DNA of 64,000 nucleotides from Streptococcus suis YS56 (GCF_000440115.1 NZ_ALMY01000056.1:19037-83036); one strand, 5' to 3'. Shown: positions 27,734-38,426, numbered from the stretch's first letter. The notes: generated from the sequence alone by a model not told the origin. A program made the numbers and translations.

Positions 27734-27788
27734 AATAAGCAACGGGGAACCTCGTTGCTTATTTCTATCTAGGACGCTACCGTCCTAG
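27734..27788 (+). terminator. Two hairpins downstream of the oxidoreductase gene
   Basis: AATAAGCAACG (27734-27744) pairs perfectly with CGTTGCTTATT (27753-27763), with a short T-rich tail, and is a probable terminator. A second stem, CTAGGAC (27769-27775) with GTCCTAG (27782-27788), follows at once. Neither carries a long U tract. Confidence 0.6.
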
Positions 27789-27852
27789 TTTCAAACAATT
27801 TAAGATGCGACTATATCAATTCAAATACTATCCCTATATTAGATACATCATA

Positions 27853-28176
27853 TCAGAACTGATTAGGGAGCCCAGAAAAGTGATTTATGAGAGCTAAAAC
27901 TTCTGTGCTACTGCCAAATTCGACCAGTGATAAGTACTTGGCTTTCTGACGTGGAGACAAATCACTCTTATTGATGAGACTTGCAGCCTCCGCTTTTTGC
28001 GAAGCAAAACAGACGTCTTTTTCATCTAATAATACTTTCCGCTGAACATCAGTCAGATTTTGATGAAGTAAAACATCATCACGTGAACAAATTGCTTGCG
28101 CCGAAGCAGAAGCCATAGGAAAAGCTAAGCCTCCAGCAAGGGCTAGACCCAAAACTGCTTTACCGAGTTTATTCAT
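27853..28176 (-). CDS. Small secreted protein with GA-module-like helices
   Basis: A 107-residue exported protein. Signal peptide MNKLGKAVLGLALAGGLAFP with cleavage after ASA or AQA (about 26-29); the mature part has two cysteines (AICSRDD and KDVCFAS), which may form a disulfide. The helical stretch AASLINKSDLSPRQKAKYL then VEFGSSTEVLALIN resembles a three-helix GA (albumin-binding) module, but the match is loose. I start at 28176 because GAGAGG precedes this ATG. A CRP-like palindrome lies about 50 bases upstream. No anchor is seen, so it is probably released. Confidence 0.65.
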   Translation of the reverse strand: MNKLGKAVLGLALAGGLAFPMASASAQAICSRDDVLLHQNLTDVQRKVLLDEKDVCFASQKAEAASLINKSDLSPRQKAKYLSLVEFGSSTEVLALINHFSGLPNQF

Positions 28177-28225
28177 ATTATTACCTCTCTTCAAATATAA
28201 CATAAGATTTGATAGAATTATTACC

Positions 28226-28245
28226 TTTGTGGTGCACATCACAAA
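28226..28245. promoter_or_regulatory. CRP/FNR-type palindrome
   Basis: TTTGTGGTGCACATCACAAA fits TGTGR-N6-YCACA, the binding pattern of CRP/FNR-family regulators. It lies about 50 bases upstream of the start of the small secreted protein gene, a suitable position for an activator. Streptococci encode CRP-like proteins (Flp/FlpS), so one of those is a candidate. Confidence 0.55.
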
Positions 28246-28416
28246 TTTTTTCTTTTGTAATAACTAGAATACTTCTATCTAGTATACCAGCCACTACACT
28301 ATTATTATAAACAACACCCCTAAACTCACCGTCAACATTTTCTGATTTTAATCTATTATATGATTTAGCATTATAAACTACAAATTATCCTATCCTCGAG
28401 ATTAGTTGAATATGAA

Positions 28417-28440
28417 AAGACTGAACCTGAGTCCAGTCTT
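28417..28440 (-). terminator. Hairpin after the frameshifted secreted-protein gene
   Basis: AAGACTG (28417-28423) pairs with CAGTCTT (28434-28440); on the minus strand it is followed by TTCATA, a weak U tract. The 88 bases between it and the pseudogene contain no recognised gene. Confidence 0.45.
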
Positions 28441-28528
28441 CCACTATTTCTGATGTCGTTGCTTTCTACGATAGTTACTGAAAGCATCAATTAAAAAGGG
28501 GGATTTTCGACAAATTTTAAATCTTATC

Positions 28529-28980
28529 TTAACGACGGAAACTTGATTCTAGTTTGAATGATTTACTTTCTACAATATGCTTATGTGTTCCGTAAGGGAT
28601 TTTGCTAATAATTTCAACATGGAAATCTTTTGAGCCCTTCAAATCCTCATCTGTCAAGTTAGCAATATAGGATCCTGACGCTGTGCGTTCAAGTGGAATA
28701 CAGTTATGTTCCCCAAAAACGAAGTAAACATCTGGCGCTTCGTCGTAGTATTGTTTCAAGAATACTTCTACTTGTGCACCAGGAACACCAGTTTGTTGTG
28801 TCAATTTCACATCCACATATGAATTGCGAGTGTAATTAGCTGTTTCTCTTGTGTTATATTTTACGTAAGCATTTGATTCAGCTGTATTGCGCTGACGACA
28901 GGGGCAAGTGCTGTAAGACCTGTACTCATGCAGGCTACTGAAAGCATGGCAAAATTCTTTACTTTTTTTGAAAAGTTCAT
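28529..28980 (-). pseudogene. Frameshifted gene for a small secreted protein
   Basis: Translation from 28980 gives a clean signal peptide (MNFSKKVKNFAMLSVACM, ending APVVSA) and then stops at 28861-28863. Adding one base after AGCGCA restores a frame reading NTAESNAYVKYNTRETANY and continuing without a stop to 28529, so the intact protein would be about 150 residues. GGAGAC lies 6 bases before the ATG. I do not recognise the mature domain, which looks beta-rich (VDVKLTQQTG, VEVFLKQYYDE). It sits directly downstream of the IgM-protease gene and may once have been a co-secreted factor. A sequencing error is the alternative explanation. Confidence 0.75.
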
Positions 28981-29012
28981 AACGTTGTCTCCAATTTCTA
29001 TTATCTTTTGTC

Positions 29013-29049
29013 CATATTACCCAAACTCAAACTATAAAATGGTAATATG
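29013..29049. promoter_or_regulatory. Inverted repeat flanking a -10 before the secreted-protein pseudogene
   Basis: CATATTACC (29013-29021) and GGTAATATG (29041-29049) are a perfect 9-base inverted repeat with a 19-base spacer. The spacer contains a minus-strand TATAGT (29031-29036). A dimeric regulator bound here would control that promoter. Confidence 0.5.
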
Positions 29050-29258
29050 ACAGTACTACCCGACCGGGATTATTGCTTTAGGTCGTAACAAATTTTTTGA
29101 ATGCATTCTGTTGATTGTTACAAGATAATCCTAATTGAAATTTCTGTGTATAGCAATAGATTTTCCCAGCTTTTTATCTATTTTTCATGAGTCTTAATAT
29201 ACTTCCGAAGTAAATTTTACAATAGATAATCGCTAATTATTCACTCTCTAACCCTTGA

Positions 29259-32200
29259 TTATTGCTTTTTACTTGCTTTTTTTAATAGTCCCCAAACACT
29301 ACCAAGTAAGAGAGTTAATAGGCTAACTCCAATAATCTGCCCAGAAGCATTTGTACCTGGTTTTGAAGATTGTTCCACACTTAAAACTTGCTTTGTATCC
29401 GTTTTGGAGTGAAGAGCCGGATTCTGACCATATTCCCTCATATTATTTGAGGATTGAGAGGTATTTCCTACAATTGCCACAGAGCCAACCATCTCAAATA
29501 GCTCGGTTTCTTTGCGTTCTTCATCCATTTCTCTTCTGGACATCTGAGGCTCTCTCTCTGGAACTTCTGGCAATACAATCTCCTGAGAACTCATATCCAT
29601 TTTAACACTGTCCAATGATTTGGATCTAGGGCCCAAGATTTTTTCTTTACTCTCCAAATCATTCATCAATGTATTCGGTTGAATCACCTTTATTTCTGTT
29701 AGGATTGAAGACCTATCTGCTTCAGCCAAGACGCTTTCTGTCGTTACTTCTGTCAGAAATTCAACTCGAGGAGCATTCGACTCATTAGTAACCCCCTCAG
29801 AATCCACTTTTAATGCGGAAGAAACTCCGCCATCTACAAACTTGTGTTTTTCAGAAATAGTAGATGATGTAGCTACTGATTCGACCACACGAATTGCTGA
29901 ATGCCCAGGTAAAGCTGGAATATCCTCAGCAACAGGAACTAAAGTTGTTTCAGTTTGGATGACGGGTTCGCTTTCTGAACCAGCTGGTTCGTCGAGAGAG
30001 GCTTCGACTACTGGGGCAGAGAACGTTTCGGGCAATGCAACAGGAGGAATATCAATTTCTCCTGACTCCACAGCGACTTCTGGTTGAACGGGAATAGCTG
30101 ACCTGTCTGGAAACGAAATTGGAGCTGGTTGGGAGACGGGTTCGCTTTCTGAACTAGCCGATTCGTCGAGAGATGCTTGGACTACTGGGGCAGAGAACGT
30201 TTCGGGCAATGCAACAGGAGGAATATCAATTTCTCCTGACTCCACAGCGACTTCTGGTTGAACGGGAATAGCTGACCTGTCTGGAAACGAAATTGGAGCT
30301 GGTTGGGAGACGGGTTCGCTTTCTGAACTAGCTGGTTCGTCGAGAGGTTCTTGGACAGTTGTGGTTTTAGAGGTGGCTGGTTGTTCAGTAGCGGTCGTCG
30401 CAACTTGATCTTCTTCTTTTACATTTACCCCCTCCATACCTATGGGACCTGATAGAAGTTCTGACCTCTGATTCTCAACTGTTTCTGATTCAAGAAGCTC
30501 TTCCACAGGGACTACCTCATCATTTTTCACAGCTTCTTGATCAACTACTACTGGTAGATCGCTTCCCTCTACTTGAGTTTCCTCCCCTAAAGCTATAGTT
30601 GACTGGCTCTGGTTTTCATTAGCAACTAACTGTTCGTCATGTACTGGTTCACCAACGACTGCTACAGGCAATATCGCCTGGTCGTCTACTGGTAAGACGG
30701 GTTGATTGATACTATCTACAACAAGGGCAACATCCCCTTTTTCTTCTTTCCCATCTGCAGAGCGGATTTCTTGAGATAGCTGAGAATTTTCATCTGCATT
30801 GGGCGGAAGCTCGCCTGCTGGCAACTCTGCTGTCAGAGCTTCTCCAACTGCTGACATAGGGAAGTCTAAACTTTTTAAACTATCCTCTAACGCAACATTA
30901 AGTAGCTCAGAGCTGTCTGCTTTTTGAATGGCTAACACACCTTGATCATATAGCCTATCTAACTTTTCAAGATATGTTACACGTGCCGACTCTGATAATT
31001 CAGATTGTCCGTGAATAGACAGAACCATCGCCTTCTTTGTATCAGCTAGTGTCTGACTAGCTATTTCTTTGGCTTTTGCGAGCGGATTGAAATATTCTTC
31101 CCATAAGTCTTGACCAAGACGAATCGTATGAACATAATCCAAAAGCGCCCCAGCTGAATTATTTTTCACATGATTATTCAAACGTGGATTTCCAGAAGCA
31201 TCACGAGTGATTCCCATACGCTTCAAACCAATTTGTTCTTGTTGATCATCAGAATCAGTGATATAGACAGCCCTAATCTTACCTTGATTATCGTACTCAG
31301 CACCCCATACCGTCACAATATGCGTTGCATATCCTAATGTTCTATAAGTTAGACCGAGTAATCCTTTGCTCTCCAAAACAGTTCGAACATCCTCACCAAA
31401 ACGCTCATAGCTACCACTGAAAATACGATTTGTCAGTTTTTTCTCTTTGAAAACGTCGTAGAAAAAGCCACCCCTACTATCTGGTACTAACTGGCTATCT
31501 TCCAGATTGACACCACCCTGTACCTTAGGTTTATATCCATTAATAAACAAGTCAACTAAGGCATCTGACACAAAACCATTTGTACGATAACCGTAGTAAG
31601 TTTTGAACATATCAAAGACTCGACTATTTTGCTGATCCTGGAACGAATCAATATAGCGACGTAGGTCCGTTATTGCATAGTTTTCCCCAACATTTACTGT
31701 ACTATTTTTTTCCTTGAGATATCGCTCAACATAGGAACTATTCTGTTCCAACCACCAATGTACCATGTTGGAAGACACGGCCGCAAAACATAGGTTAAGG
31801 TCAATAAATGAAGCATTGAGACTTTTATTGGTATCATAATAGCCTTTTCCTGCCTCAAATGGCGCTGTATAGTTTAAATAATCTCCATACTTTTCCTTTA
31901 CAAAACCACCGCTTTGTTCCATTGCAGGAGAGGTAATTCCATGAGCCCATACAATTTGTCGTTGCTCGCCACTCTCCGTTTGATAACTGGTCTGATTCAA
32001 AATTTCTTTTGTCTCAGCAACCTCTATCTGATTTTGCTCACTCGTCGTAACTTCTGTATCATTTCTAGAAACTACATTATCGGTCCCTCCGTCAACTTTC
32101 ATCTCTACCGCTACTTCTCCTTCAGCGATAACAGGTGATGGGATGTTGTCTGCTATTTCCTCTACAATTTCAAGATTAGAACCATCTAGGGATTCATTTT

Positions 32201-32372
32201 TTTCTGATTCAATAGATGCCTCATCCTTGACTTGTGATTCTTCAATTATTTCATTCACTCCTGTAACAACTGTATCTGCAGCAACAGTGGATGTATGAAT
32301 AGCACATAGCAAAGAGACTGAGACCAAGCCAACCGCTGATTTTCTCAAAGAAAATCGTTCTTGAATGTTCAT
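29259..32372 (-). CDS. ide: IgM-specific cysteine protease IdeSsuis (Mac family), short-repeat allele
   Basis: A 1037-residue surface protease that cleaves porcine IgM and helps evade complement. The signal peptide carries a YSIRK-like FSLRKSAVGLVS. The Mac-1 domain (about 135-430) has LNLCFAAVSSNMVHWW with Cys195, His351 in ATHIVTVWGAEYD, and Asp373/375 in ITDSDD. Cys195 equals the published catalytic residue, which supports the start at 32372 rather than the upstream ATGs. A long Glu/Pro/Val-rich region follows with 58-residue tandem repeats. The C-terminus is hydrophobic (about 1007-1027) with a KKASKKQ tail but no LPXTG. The strain-10 protein is, from memory, near 1141 residues, so this allele is shorter. 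Confidence 0.93.
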   Translation of the reverse strand: MNIQERFSLRKSAVGLVSVSLLCAIHTSTVAADTVVTGVNEIIEESQVKDEASIESEKNESLDGSNLEIVEEIADNIPSPVIAEGEVAVEMKVDGGTDNVVSRNDTEVTTSEQNQIEVAETKEILNQTSYQTESGEQRQIVWAHGITSPAMEQSGGFVKEKYGDYLNYTAPFEAGKGYYDTNKSLNASFIDLNLCFAAVSSNMVHWWLEQNSSYVERYLKEKNSTVNVGENYAITDLRRYIDSFQDQQNSRVFDMFKTYYGYRTNGFVSDALVDLFINGYKPKVQGGVNLEDSQLVPDSRGGFFYDVFKEKKLTNRIFSGSYERFGEDVRTVLESKGLLGLTYRTLGYATHIVTVWGAEYDNQGKIRAVYITDSDDQQEQIGLKRMGITRDASGNPRLNNHVKNNSAGALLDYVHTIRLGQDLWEEYFNPLAKAKEIASQTLADTKKAMVLSIHGQSELSESARVTYLEKLDRLYDQGVLAIQKADSSELLNVALEDSLKSLDFPMSAVGEALTAELPAGELPPNADENSQLSQEIRSADGKEEKGDVALVVDSINQPVLPVDDQAILPVAVVGEPVHDEQLVANENQSQSTIALGEETQVEGSDLPVVVDQEAVKNDEVVPVEELLESETVENQRSELLSGPIGMEGVNVKEEDQVATTATEQPATSKTTTVQEPLDEPASSESEPVSQPAPISFPDRSAIPVQPEVAVESGEIDIPPVALPETFSAPVVQASLDESASSESEPVSQPAPISFPDRSAIPVQPEVAVESGEIDIPPVALPETFSAPVVEASLDEPAGSESEPVIQTETTLVPVAEDIPALPGHSAIRVVESVATSSTISEKHKFVDGGVSSALKVDSEGVTNESNAPRVEFLTEVTTESVLAEADRSSILTEIKVIQPNTLMNDLESKEKILGPRSKSLDSVKMDMSSQEIVLPEVPEREPQMSRREMDEERKETELFEMVGSVAIVGNTSQSSNNMREYGQNPALHSKTDTKQVLSVEQSSKPGTNASGQIIGVSLLTLLLGSVWGLLKKASKKQ
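29961..30348. repeat. 174-bp in-frame tandem repeats within ide
   Basis: The motif GACGGGTTCGCTTTCTGAA recurs at 29961, 30135 and 30309, an exact 174-base period (58 codons). Two units are almost identical and a third is partial. They encode a Pro/Ser/Glu-rich spacer (SESEPVSQPAPISFPDRSA). Such repeats commonly change copy number by recombination. Confidence 0.9.
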
Positions 32373-32506
32373 CTTTCCTCCGTTTATCATCAAAAATTTG
32401 AATAAACTATTCTATTTACGACTTATTTTTATTTCCACATCCCCCAAGAAAATATTTATAAACAAGCGTTTGAAAGAAATTCATAGTCTATTTCCATAAT
32501 CACGAC

Positions 32507-32530
32507 AAAAAGGTCCAAGAGGACCTTTTT
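32507..32530 (-). terminator. pyk terminator
   Basis: A perfect 10-bp stem, AAAAAGGTCC and GGACCTTTTT, with a 4-base loop lies directly after pyk and separates it from ide, which has its own upstream region (32373-32506). Confidence 0.9.
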
Positions 32531-32532
32531 GA

Positions 32533-34038
32533 TTATTTTACTGTACGAACACGCATAGTGTTTGTTGAACCTGCAACACCTACAGGCACACCAGCAACGA
32601 TAATAATATCATCTCCTGCTTCAACAAGACCTTGCTCTTTGGCAATACGTTCAGCCAAATCAAACATATCGTCAGTTGAATCTGGACGTTTTGTTACAAC
32701 TGGGATAACACCCCAGTTAAGCATCAATGATTTTTGTACTTTCTCAGTAAATGTTACTGCCAAGATGTCAGCATCTGGACGGTATTTAGAGATTGAACGA
32801 GCTGAATAACCAGTTTCAGTAACTGTTACAACCAACTTGATGTTCATTGAGTGACAAGCGTCTTTTACTGCAGATGCAATAACTTCTGTTTTAGATGCAC
32901 GGTTAAAGTGATCAGAGTTCAAACGACCATATTCATTAAGAAGAGTCTGTGCGTTTTTAGCAATAGTTGCCATTGTACGAACTGATTCAACTGGATATTT
33001 ACCGTTTGCAGACTCACCTGAAAGCATTGTTGCGTCAGTACCGTCGATAACTGCGTTGAATACGTCTGATACTTCTGAACGAGTTGCACGTGGTTTTTCA
33101 GTCATTGTTTCCAACATGTTTGTTGCTGTGATAACTGCTTTACCAGCTGCATTCACTTTAGTGATAATCATTTTTTGGTAAACTGGAACCATTTCGAATG
33201 GTACTTCGATACCCATGTCACCACGAGCAATCATGATACCATCTGAAGCTTCGATGATTTCATCAATATTGTCGATACCTTGTTGGTTTTCGATTTTTGA
33301 GAACAATTGAACGTGCTCGTTACCAGTTTCTTTAAGAATGTTACGAACTTCTTCAACATCTTTAGCAGAACGAACAAATGAAATCGCGATGAAGTTCAAA
33401 CCTTGTTCCAAACCGAAACGGATATCGGCATTGTCGCGATCAGCAAGAGCTGGGAAAGGAATTTTAGTGTAAGGAATGTTTACACCTTTTTGTTTAGCAA
33501 TAACACCGTCGTTTTCAACTTCAACAACAAATTCACGTTTTTCAGCATCTTTTTCGATAACTTTAAGACCAAGTTTACCGTCGTCAACAAGAATTTGTTT
33601 ACCAACTTCAACATCGTCAAATACATCAAGTGCACCTGCAACGTTCAAAGCGATTACTTCTCTAGTTGATTGAATACCTTGTTTAGTAGCTACGCGAAGA
33701 ACATCACCTGTTTTGTATGAATATTCTTTAGCATCGTCAGCAAACAACTCAGTACGGATTTCTGGACCTTTTGTATCCAACAAGAAACCAACTTTTTTAC
33801 CAGCAATTTCTTCCGCACGACGTACAGTTGCCATACGCTCACCTTGCTCTTTGTGGTCACCATGTGAGAAGTTGAAACGGAATACGTTTGCACCTTCAGT
33901 GATCAATTGAGCAATTTTCTGTGCTGATGCTTCAACATCAAGGTTTTCTCCCCAATAACCATCATCACCGAATTTTTTTCCACCACGGATTTCTACCGCA
34001 GGTCCGAGGGTTGCAACGATTTTAACACGTTTATTCAT
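32533..34038 (-). CDS. pyk: Pyruvate kinase
   Basis: A 501-residue glycolytic enzyme converting phosphoenolpyruvate and ADP to pyruvate and ATP. The start MNKRVKIVATLGPAVE, the active-site signature IMIARGDMGIEVPFEMVP and the C-terminal allosteric domain are intact. Codon use is strongly biased, as expected for a highly expressed gene. It lies 78 bases after pfkA, the usual streptococcal pfkA-pyk order. Confidence 0.98.
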   Translation of the reverse strand: MNKRVKIVATLGPAVEIRGGKKFGDDGYWGENLDVEASAQKIAQLITEGANVFRFNFSHGDHKEQGERMATVRRAEEIAGKKVGFLLDTKGPEIRTELFADDAKEYSYKTGDVLRVATKQGIQSTREVIALNVAGALDVFDDVEVGKQILVDDGKLGLKVIEKDAEKREFVVEVENDGVIAKQKGVNIPYTKIPFPALADRDNADIRFGLEQGLNFIAISFVRSAKDVEEVRNILKETGNEHVQLFSKIENQQGIDNIDEIIEASDGIMIARGDMGIEVPFEMVPVYQKMIITKVNAAGKAVITATNMLETMTEKPRATRSEVSDVFNAVIDGTDATMLSGESANGKYPVESVRTMATIAKNAQTLLNEYGRLNSDHFNRASKTEVIASAVKDACHSMNIKLVVTVTETGYSARSISKYRPDADILAVTFTEKVQKSLMLNWGVIPVVTKRPDSTDDMFDLAERIAKEQGLVEAGDDIIIVAGVPVGVAGSTNTMRVRTVK

Positions 34039-34116
34039 CTTAACAAAACTCCTTTATATTTAATGGTCTTTTGAATGGTCTTTTGACCCTTAATAACAAA
34101 TAATGAAATTGTCAAA

Positions 34117-35130
<1,014 letters not shown>

Positions 35131-35211
35131 TTAATGCTCCTTTAACTTTTCATTTTAACTGCCCTATTATAACATACTTAACCTAAACTTGCTTGACTTT
35201 TTGCTATTTTT

Positions 35212-38200
35212 TTATCGAAAAATCGTTTTCATAACAAATTCACTTAACTCTTCTTCTAATTGAGGCGTTTTCATAACCATGTGATGCTCAGCCTGAATTG
35301 TCTGATTACTATCTTGATAATGAAGCACTACTGGAATGCTTCCTCTATATTTGTCCAAAATACGAGCAACGGCATAATCGTGTTCTCGATTTTCCAAAAG
35401 AATCCAAAATTTCTCCAAACTGACAGGCTCTAATTTTTCTAGAACTAATTGCAACTGTCCTTCGCGCTCTTGCACTCTACCAGTGATGTAGCCCATTCCC
35501 CCTTCTTCCAAAATAGAAGCGTATTGTCGATAAGATTCTGGGAAAAGAGTCACGTCAACCGTCCTCTTGGTATCTGTCACTCGTAGAAATGCCATCTGCT
35601 CCCCAGTCTTTTTGGTACGAATCAATCGAATAGCTTGAATCTGCACAAGAACGGTTGCTCGATTGCCAACCGCTAAATCAGCCAAATCTGTAAAACTACG
35701 CTTAGACTCTCGACAAATAGTGACTAAAGGATGCGGACTAATACCAACACCTAGCAATTCTTGCTCTAGCATAAATTTTTCGCTATCGCTGTAATCTTCT
35801 ACATCTGTCCAACTATAACTCTCCTCTGCAAAAAATGTACCAATCGCCTCTGCAAAGACAAAGAGATTGTCTAGATTTTCAATAATCTTTTTACGATTGG
35901 CGTCAAAATCATCAAATAAACCAATCTGAATAAGAGGGATCAGTAAATCTTTTTTCTTGAAATTATCTGGCAAGCGCAAAATAAAATCTTCTACAGACTT
36001 ATAGGGACGATGTTCCAATATCCATAGAGCTAAATCTTTAGGCAAACCTTTTAGTGTTTTTAATCCTAGGTAAACCTTACTTTTATCAAACTTATCGTGA
36101 TAAGGAATATTGTTAATCGTGAGTCGAGCCACCTCAAAGTCAAACTGCATCGCATCTTCAATATAAGCACTGCTAGAATGATTGAGCATGACATCAAAAA
36201 AGACATCCGTATAGTGACTCTTGAAATAGGCCATTTGAAAGGCTAAAGCTGAATAAGCATAGGCGTGGCTACGGTTAAAACCATAACCAGCGAACTTAGC
36301 CATCATACCAAATATTTCCCTTGCATTCTCTTCAGCATGTCCGTTTTTCAGTGCTCCCTGTAAAAATTCCGTTTCCATTGCCTGCATTTCTTGGGCATTC
36401 TTTTTAGACATCGCCCTGCGGAGTAAATCCGCCTTTCCAAGCGTAAAGCCTGCATAGACCTGTGCAATCTGCATGACCTGTTCCTGATAAAGCATGATAC
36501 CATAAGTCGGTTGTAAAATAGGAGCAATGGTTGGGTCCAACAAATCAACTGCCTCTTGTCCATGCTTGCGTTTTACAAAGTTATCCGAATAATCACTAGC
36601 CCCCGGTCTATTCAAACTCGTTGTCGCAACTATATCTTCAAATCGACCAGGTTTGACCCTTCGAAGCAGGCTAATCGCACCAGGCTGTTCAAATTGAAAA
36701 ATTCCCTTAGTCCGACCAGCAGCAAAAAGTTCCAAGGTTTTCTTGTCTTCTAAATCTATCTTGGCAATATCAATTTCCTGCTGATAACGTTCACGTACTC
36801 CTTCTGCCATTTTTTGCACAAAGGTCAGATTTCGTAAGCCAAGGAAATCCATCTTCAACAGACCATTCGCCTCAACAGCATGTGCATCATATTGGGTTAC
36901 CAGCATGTCATCCCCTATTTTAAGAGGGATGGTATCTGTCAACTCCTCATCACTCATCACTATCCCTGCTGCGTGAATGGAAGTCTGGCGAGGTTGCCCT
37001 TCAATTTGTTGAGCAATCGCAAAAGCTTTTTGGTACTCTATCTTACTATTGATAATCTGACGAAAAGCGGCATTTCGCTGATAGGCAGAAGTAAGACTAT
37101 CTCTAAATGAAATTTTCTTGGTTATATTACTTAACTCATATTCAGGTGTTCCGAAACGCTTAAATACATCACGAATGGCCTGCTTAGCTCCAAATGTCGA
37201 GTAGGTTACAATTTGAGCAGCATGGGTTGAACCATAACGATCTCGTACATAACGAATAAAATCTGCTCGATGAATATCTGGAATATCAATATCAATATCG
37301 GGCATTGAATAACGTTCAGCATTGAGAAAGCGTTCAAAGAGAAGATTATGCTTAACTGGGTCGATACCTGTGATATTTAAGGCGTAGGCAACTAGGCTTC
37401 CAACAGCTGAACCACGCCCCATTCCCATGTAGTACCCTTGGCTACGTCCAAAACGAAGTAGGTCCCATACAATCAAGAAATAATCATCAAATCCCATTTG
37501 ATGAATAATGGATAATTCCTTTTCCAAGCGTTCCTTATACAGTGAATTAGTCAAGCCCTTCTCTTCTAATCCTTGATAGGAGCGCTCGTATAATTCTTCC
37601 ACTGCAGGTCTGTCACGATTAAAACGCGGCAATTTTAAATCTGTATTTAATTGATAAGAAATCCCTGCAACCAAGTCACGTAAATTATCAACTGCTTGCG
37701 GAAACCGATTCGAAAATAGATTGGTTAAGCTATCAGCCGATAAAAGTTTTTGCCGACTATCTATATCTGCAACTTGATTAAGTGGAATATTATCTCGAAT
37801 AGCATGGAGAACCTGTAGACTTTCCAATTGTTCCTCTTCAAAAAAACGAACCGTATGAATCGGGAGTATTGCTTGCTTAAAGTCTTGAACTGGTGTGTCA
37901 ACCGTCACTCCGATATAATAGTTAGTACCTAACTCAAGGTGCTCAATGCCAGAAAAATAAGGAACAACCACTGCTATGTCGACTAAATATTGACGAATGG
38001 TTTCAAAATCATCTTGCCCTGTCATCTTAGCAGTCGAAATTTTCAATAGATTGCGATAACCTCTGGTTGTCAGAGCAATCAATTGAGTAGTGACGTCCTG
38101 CTCCTCTCCCTGTAATTTCCAGTCCAGTTCACAACCAATAATTGGTTGAAGCCCCATTTTGTTACAGGATTCCATAAAACTATAGGCTGCATAAAGACTG

Positions 38201-38322
38201 TTTTTATCCATTATCCCCAATGCGTGGTAACCAAGCTCTTTAGCCTTGCCTACATAATTTTCTATCGTCACCATGCTATCCATAAAGGTATAGACGGTTT
38301 TTGTATCTAGTTGTGCCAGCAT
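35212..38322 (-). CDS. dnaE: DNA polymerase III alpha subunit DnaE
   Basis: A 1036-residue replicative polymerase of the DnaE type, used beside PolC in Firmicutes, probably for primer extension and lesion bypass. The N-terminal PHP domain is degenerate, with no HxH motif in its first lines. The palm carries PDIDIDIPD near 345, followed by the thumb and fingers (KADLLRRAMSKK), a tandem HhH and an OB fold near the C-terminus (TVLVQIQAIRLIRTKKTGEQ). A minus-strand -10 (38347-38352) lies just upstream. It precedes pfkA-pyk, as in related streptococci. Confidence 0.96.
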   Translation of the reverse strand: MLAQLDTKTVYTFMDSMVTIENYVGKAKELGYHALGIMDKNSLYAAYSFMESCNKMGLQPIIGCELDWKLQGEEQDVTTQLIALTTRGYRNLLKISTAKMTGQDDFETIRQYLVDIAVVVPYFSGIEHLELGTNYYIGVTVDTPVQDFKQAILPIHTVRFFEEEQLESLQVLHAIRDNIPLNQVADIDSRQKLLSADSLTNLFSNRFPQAVDNLRDLVAGISYQLNTDLKLPRFNRDRPAVEELYERSYQGLEEKGLTNSLYKERLEKELSIIHQMGFDDYFLIVWDLLRFGRSQGYYMGMGRGSAVGSLVAYALNITGIDPVKHNLLFERFLNAERYSMPDIDIDIPDIHRADFIRYVRDRYGSTHAAQIVTYSTFGAKQAIRDVFKRFGTPEYELSNITKKISFRDSLTSAYQRNAAFRQIINSKIEYQKAFAIAQQIEGQPRQTSIHAAGIVMSDEELTDTIPLKIGDDMLVTQYDAHAVEANGLLKMDFLGLRNLTFVQKMAEGVRERYQQEIDIAKIDLEDKKTLELFAAGRTKGIFQFEQPGAISLLRRVKPGRFEDIVATTSLNRPGASDYSDNFVKRKHGQEAVDLLDPTIAPILQPTYGIMLYQEQVMQIAQVYAGFTLGKADLLRRAMSKKNAQEMQAMETEFLQGALKNGHAEENAREIFGMMAKFAGYGFNRSHAYAYSALAFQMAYFKSHYTDVFFDVMLNHSSSAYIEDAMQFDFEVARLTINNIPYHDKFDKSKVYLGLKTLKGLPKDLALWILEHRPYKSVEDFILRLPDNFKKKDLLIPLIQIGLFDDFDANRKKIIENLDNLFVFAEAIGTFFAEESYSWTDVEDYSDSEKFMLEQELLGVGISPHPLVTICRESKRSFTDLADLAVGNRATVLVQIQAIRLIRTKKTGEQMAFLRVTDTKRTVDVTLFPESYRQYASILEEGGMGYITGRVQEREGQLQLVLEKLEPVSLEKFWILLENREHDYAVARILDKYRGSIPVVLHYQDSNQTIQAEHHMVMKTPQLEEELSEFVMKTIFR

Positions 38323-38397
38323 GGTCTTCTCCTTTTTATTTCTTCTATTATACCAAATATTCTAGGAAAATTTTTTCAAGAAATGCAATCAAAAGAC

Positions 38398-38426
38398 TTG
38401 CAATTTATCATGTTTTATTGTATTAT
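38398..38426 (+). promoter_or_regulatory. Promoter of the YtrA-type regulator/ABC operon
   Basis: TTGCAA (38398-38403) and TATTAT (38421-38426) with a 17-base spacer, about 50 bases before the regulator start. I see no clear palindrome in the leader. Confidence 0.6.

Noticed and set aside
28441..28528. Short frame KICRKSPFLIDAFSNYRRKQ downstream of the pseudogene
   Set aside because: It has no start codon or ribosome site and only about 25 codons; no family recognised.
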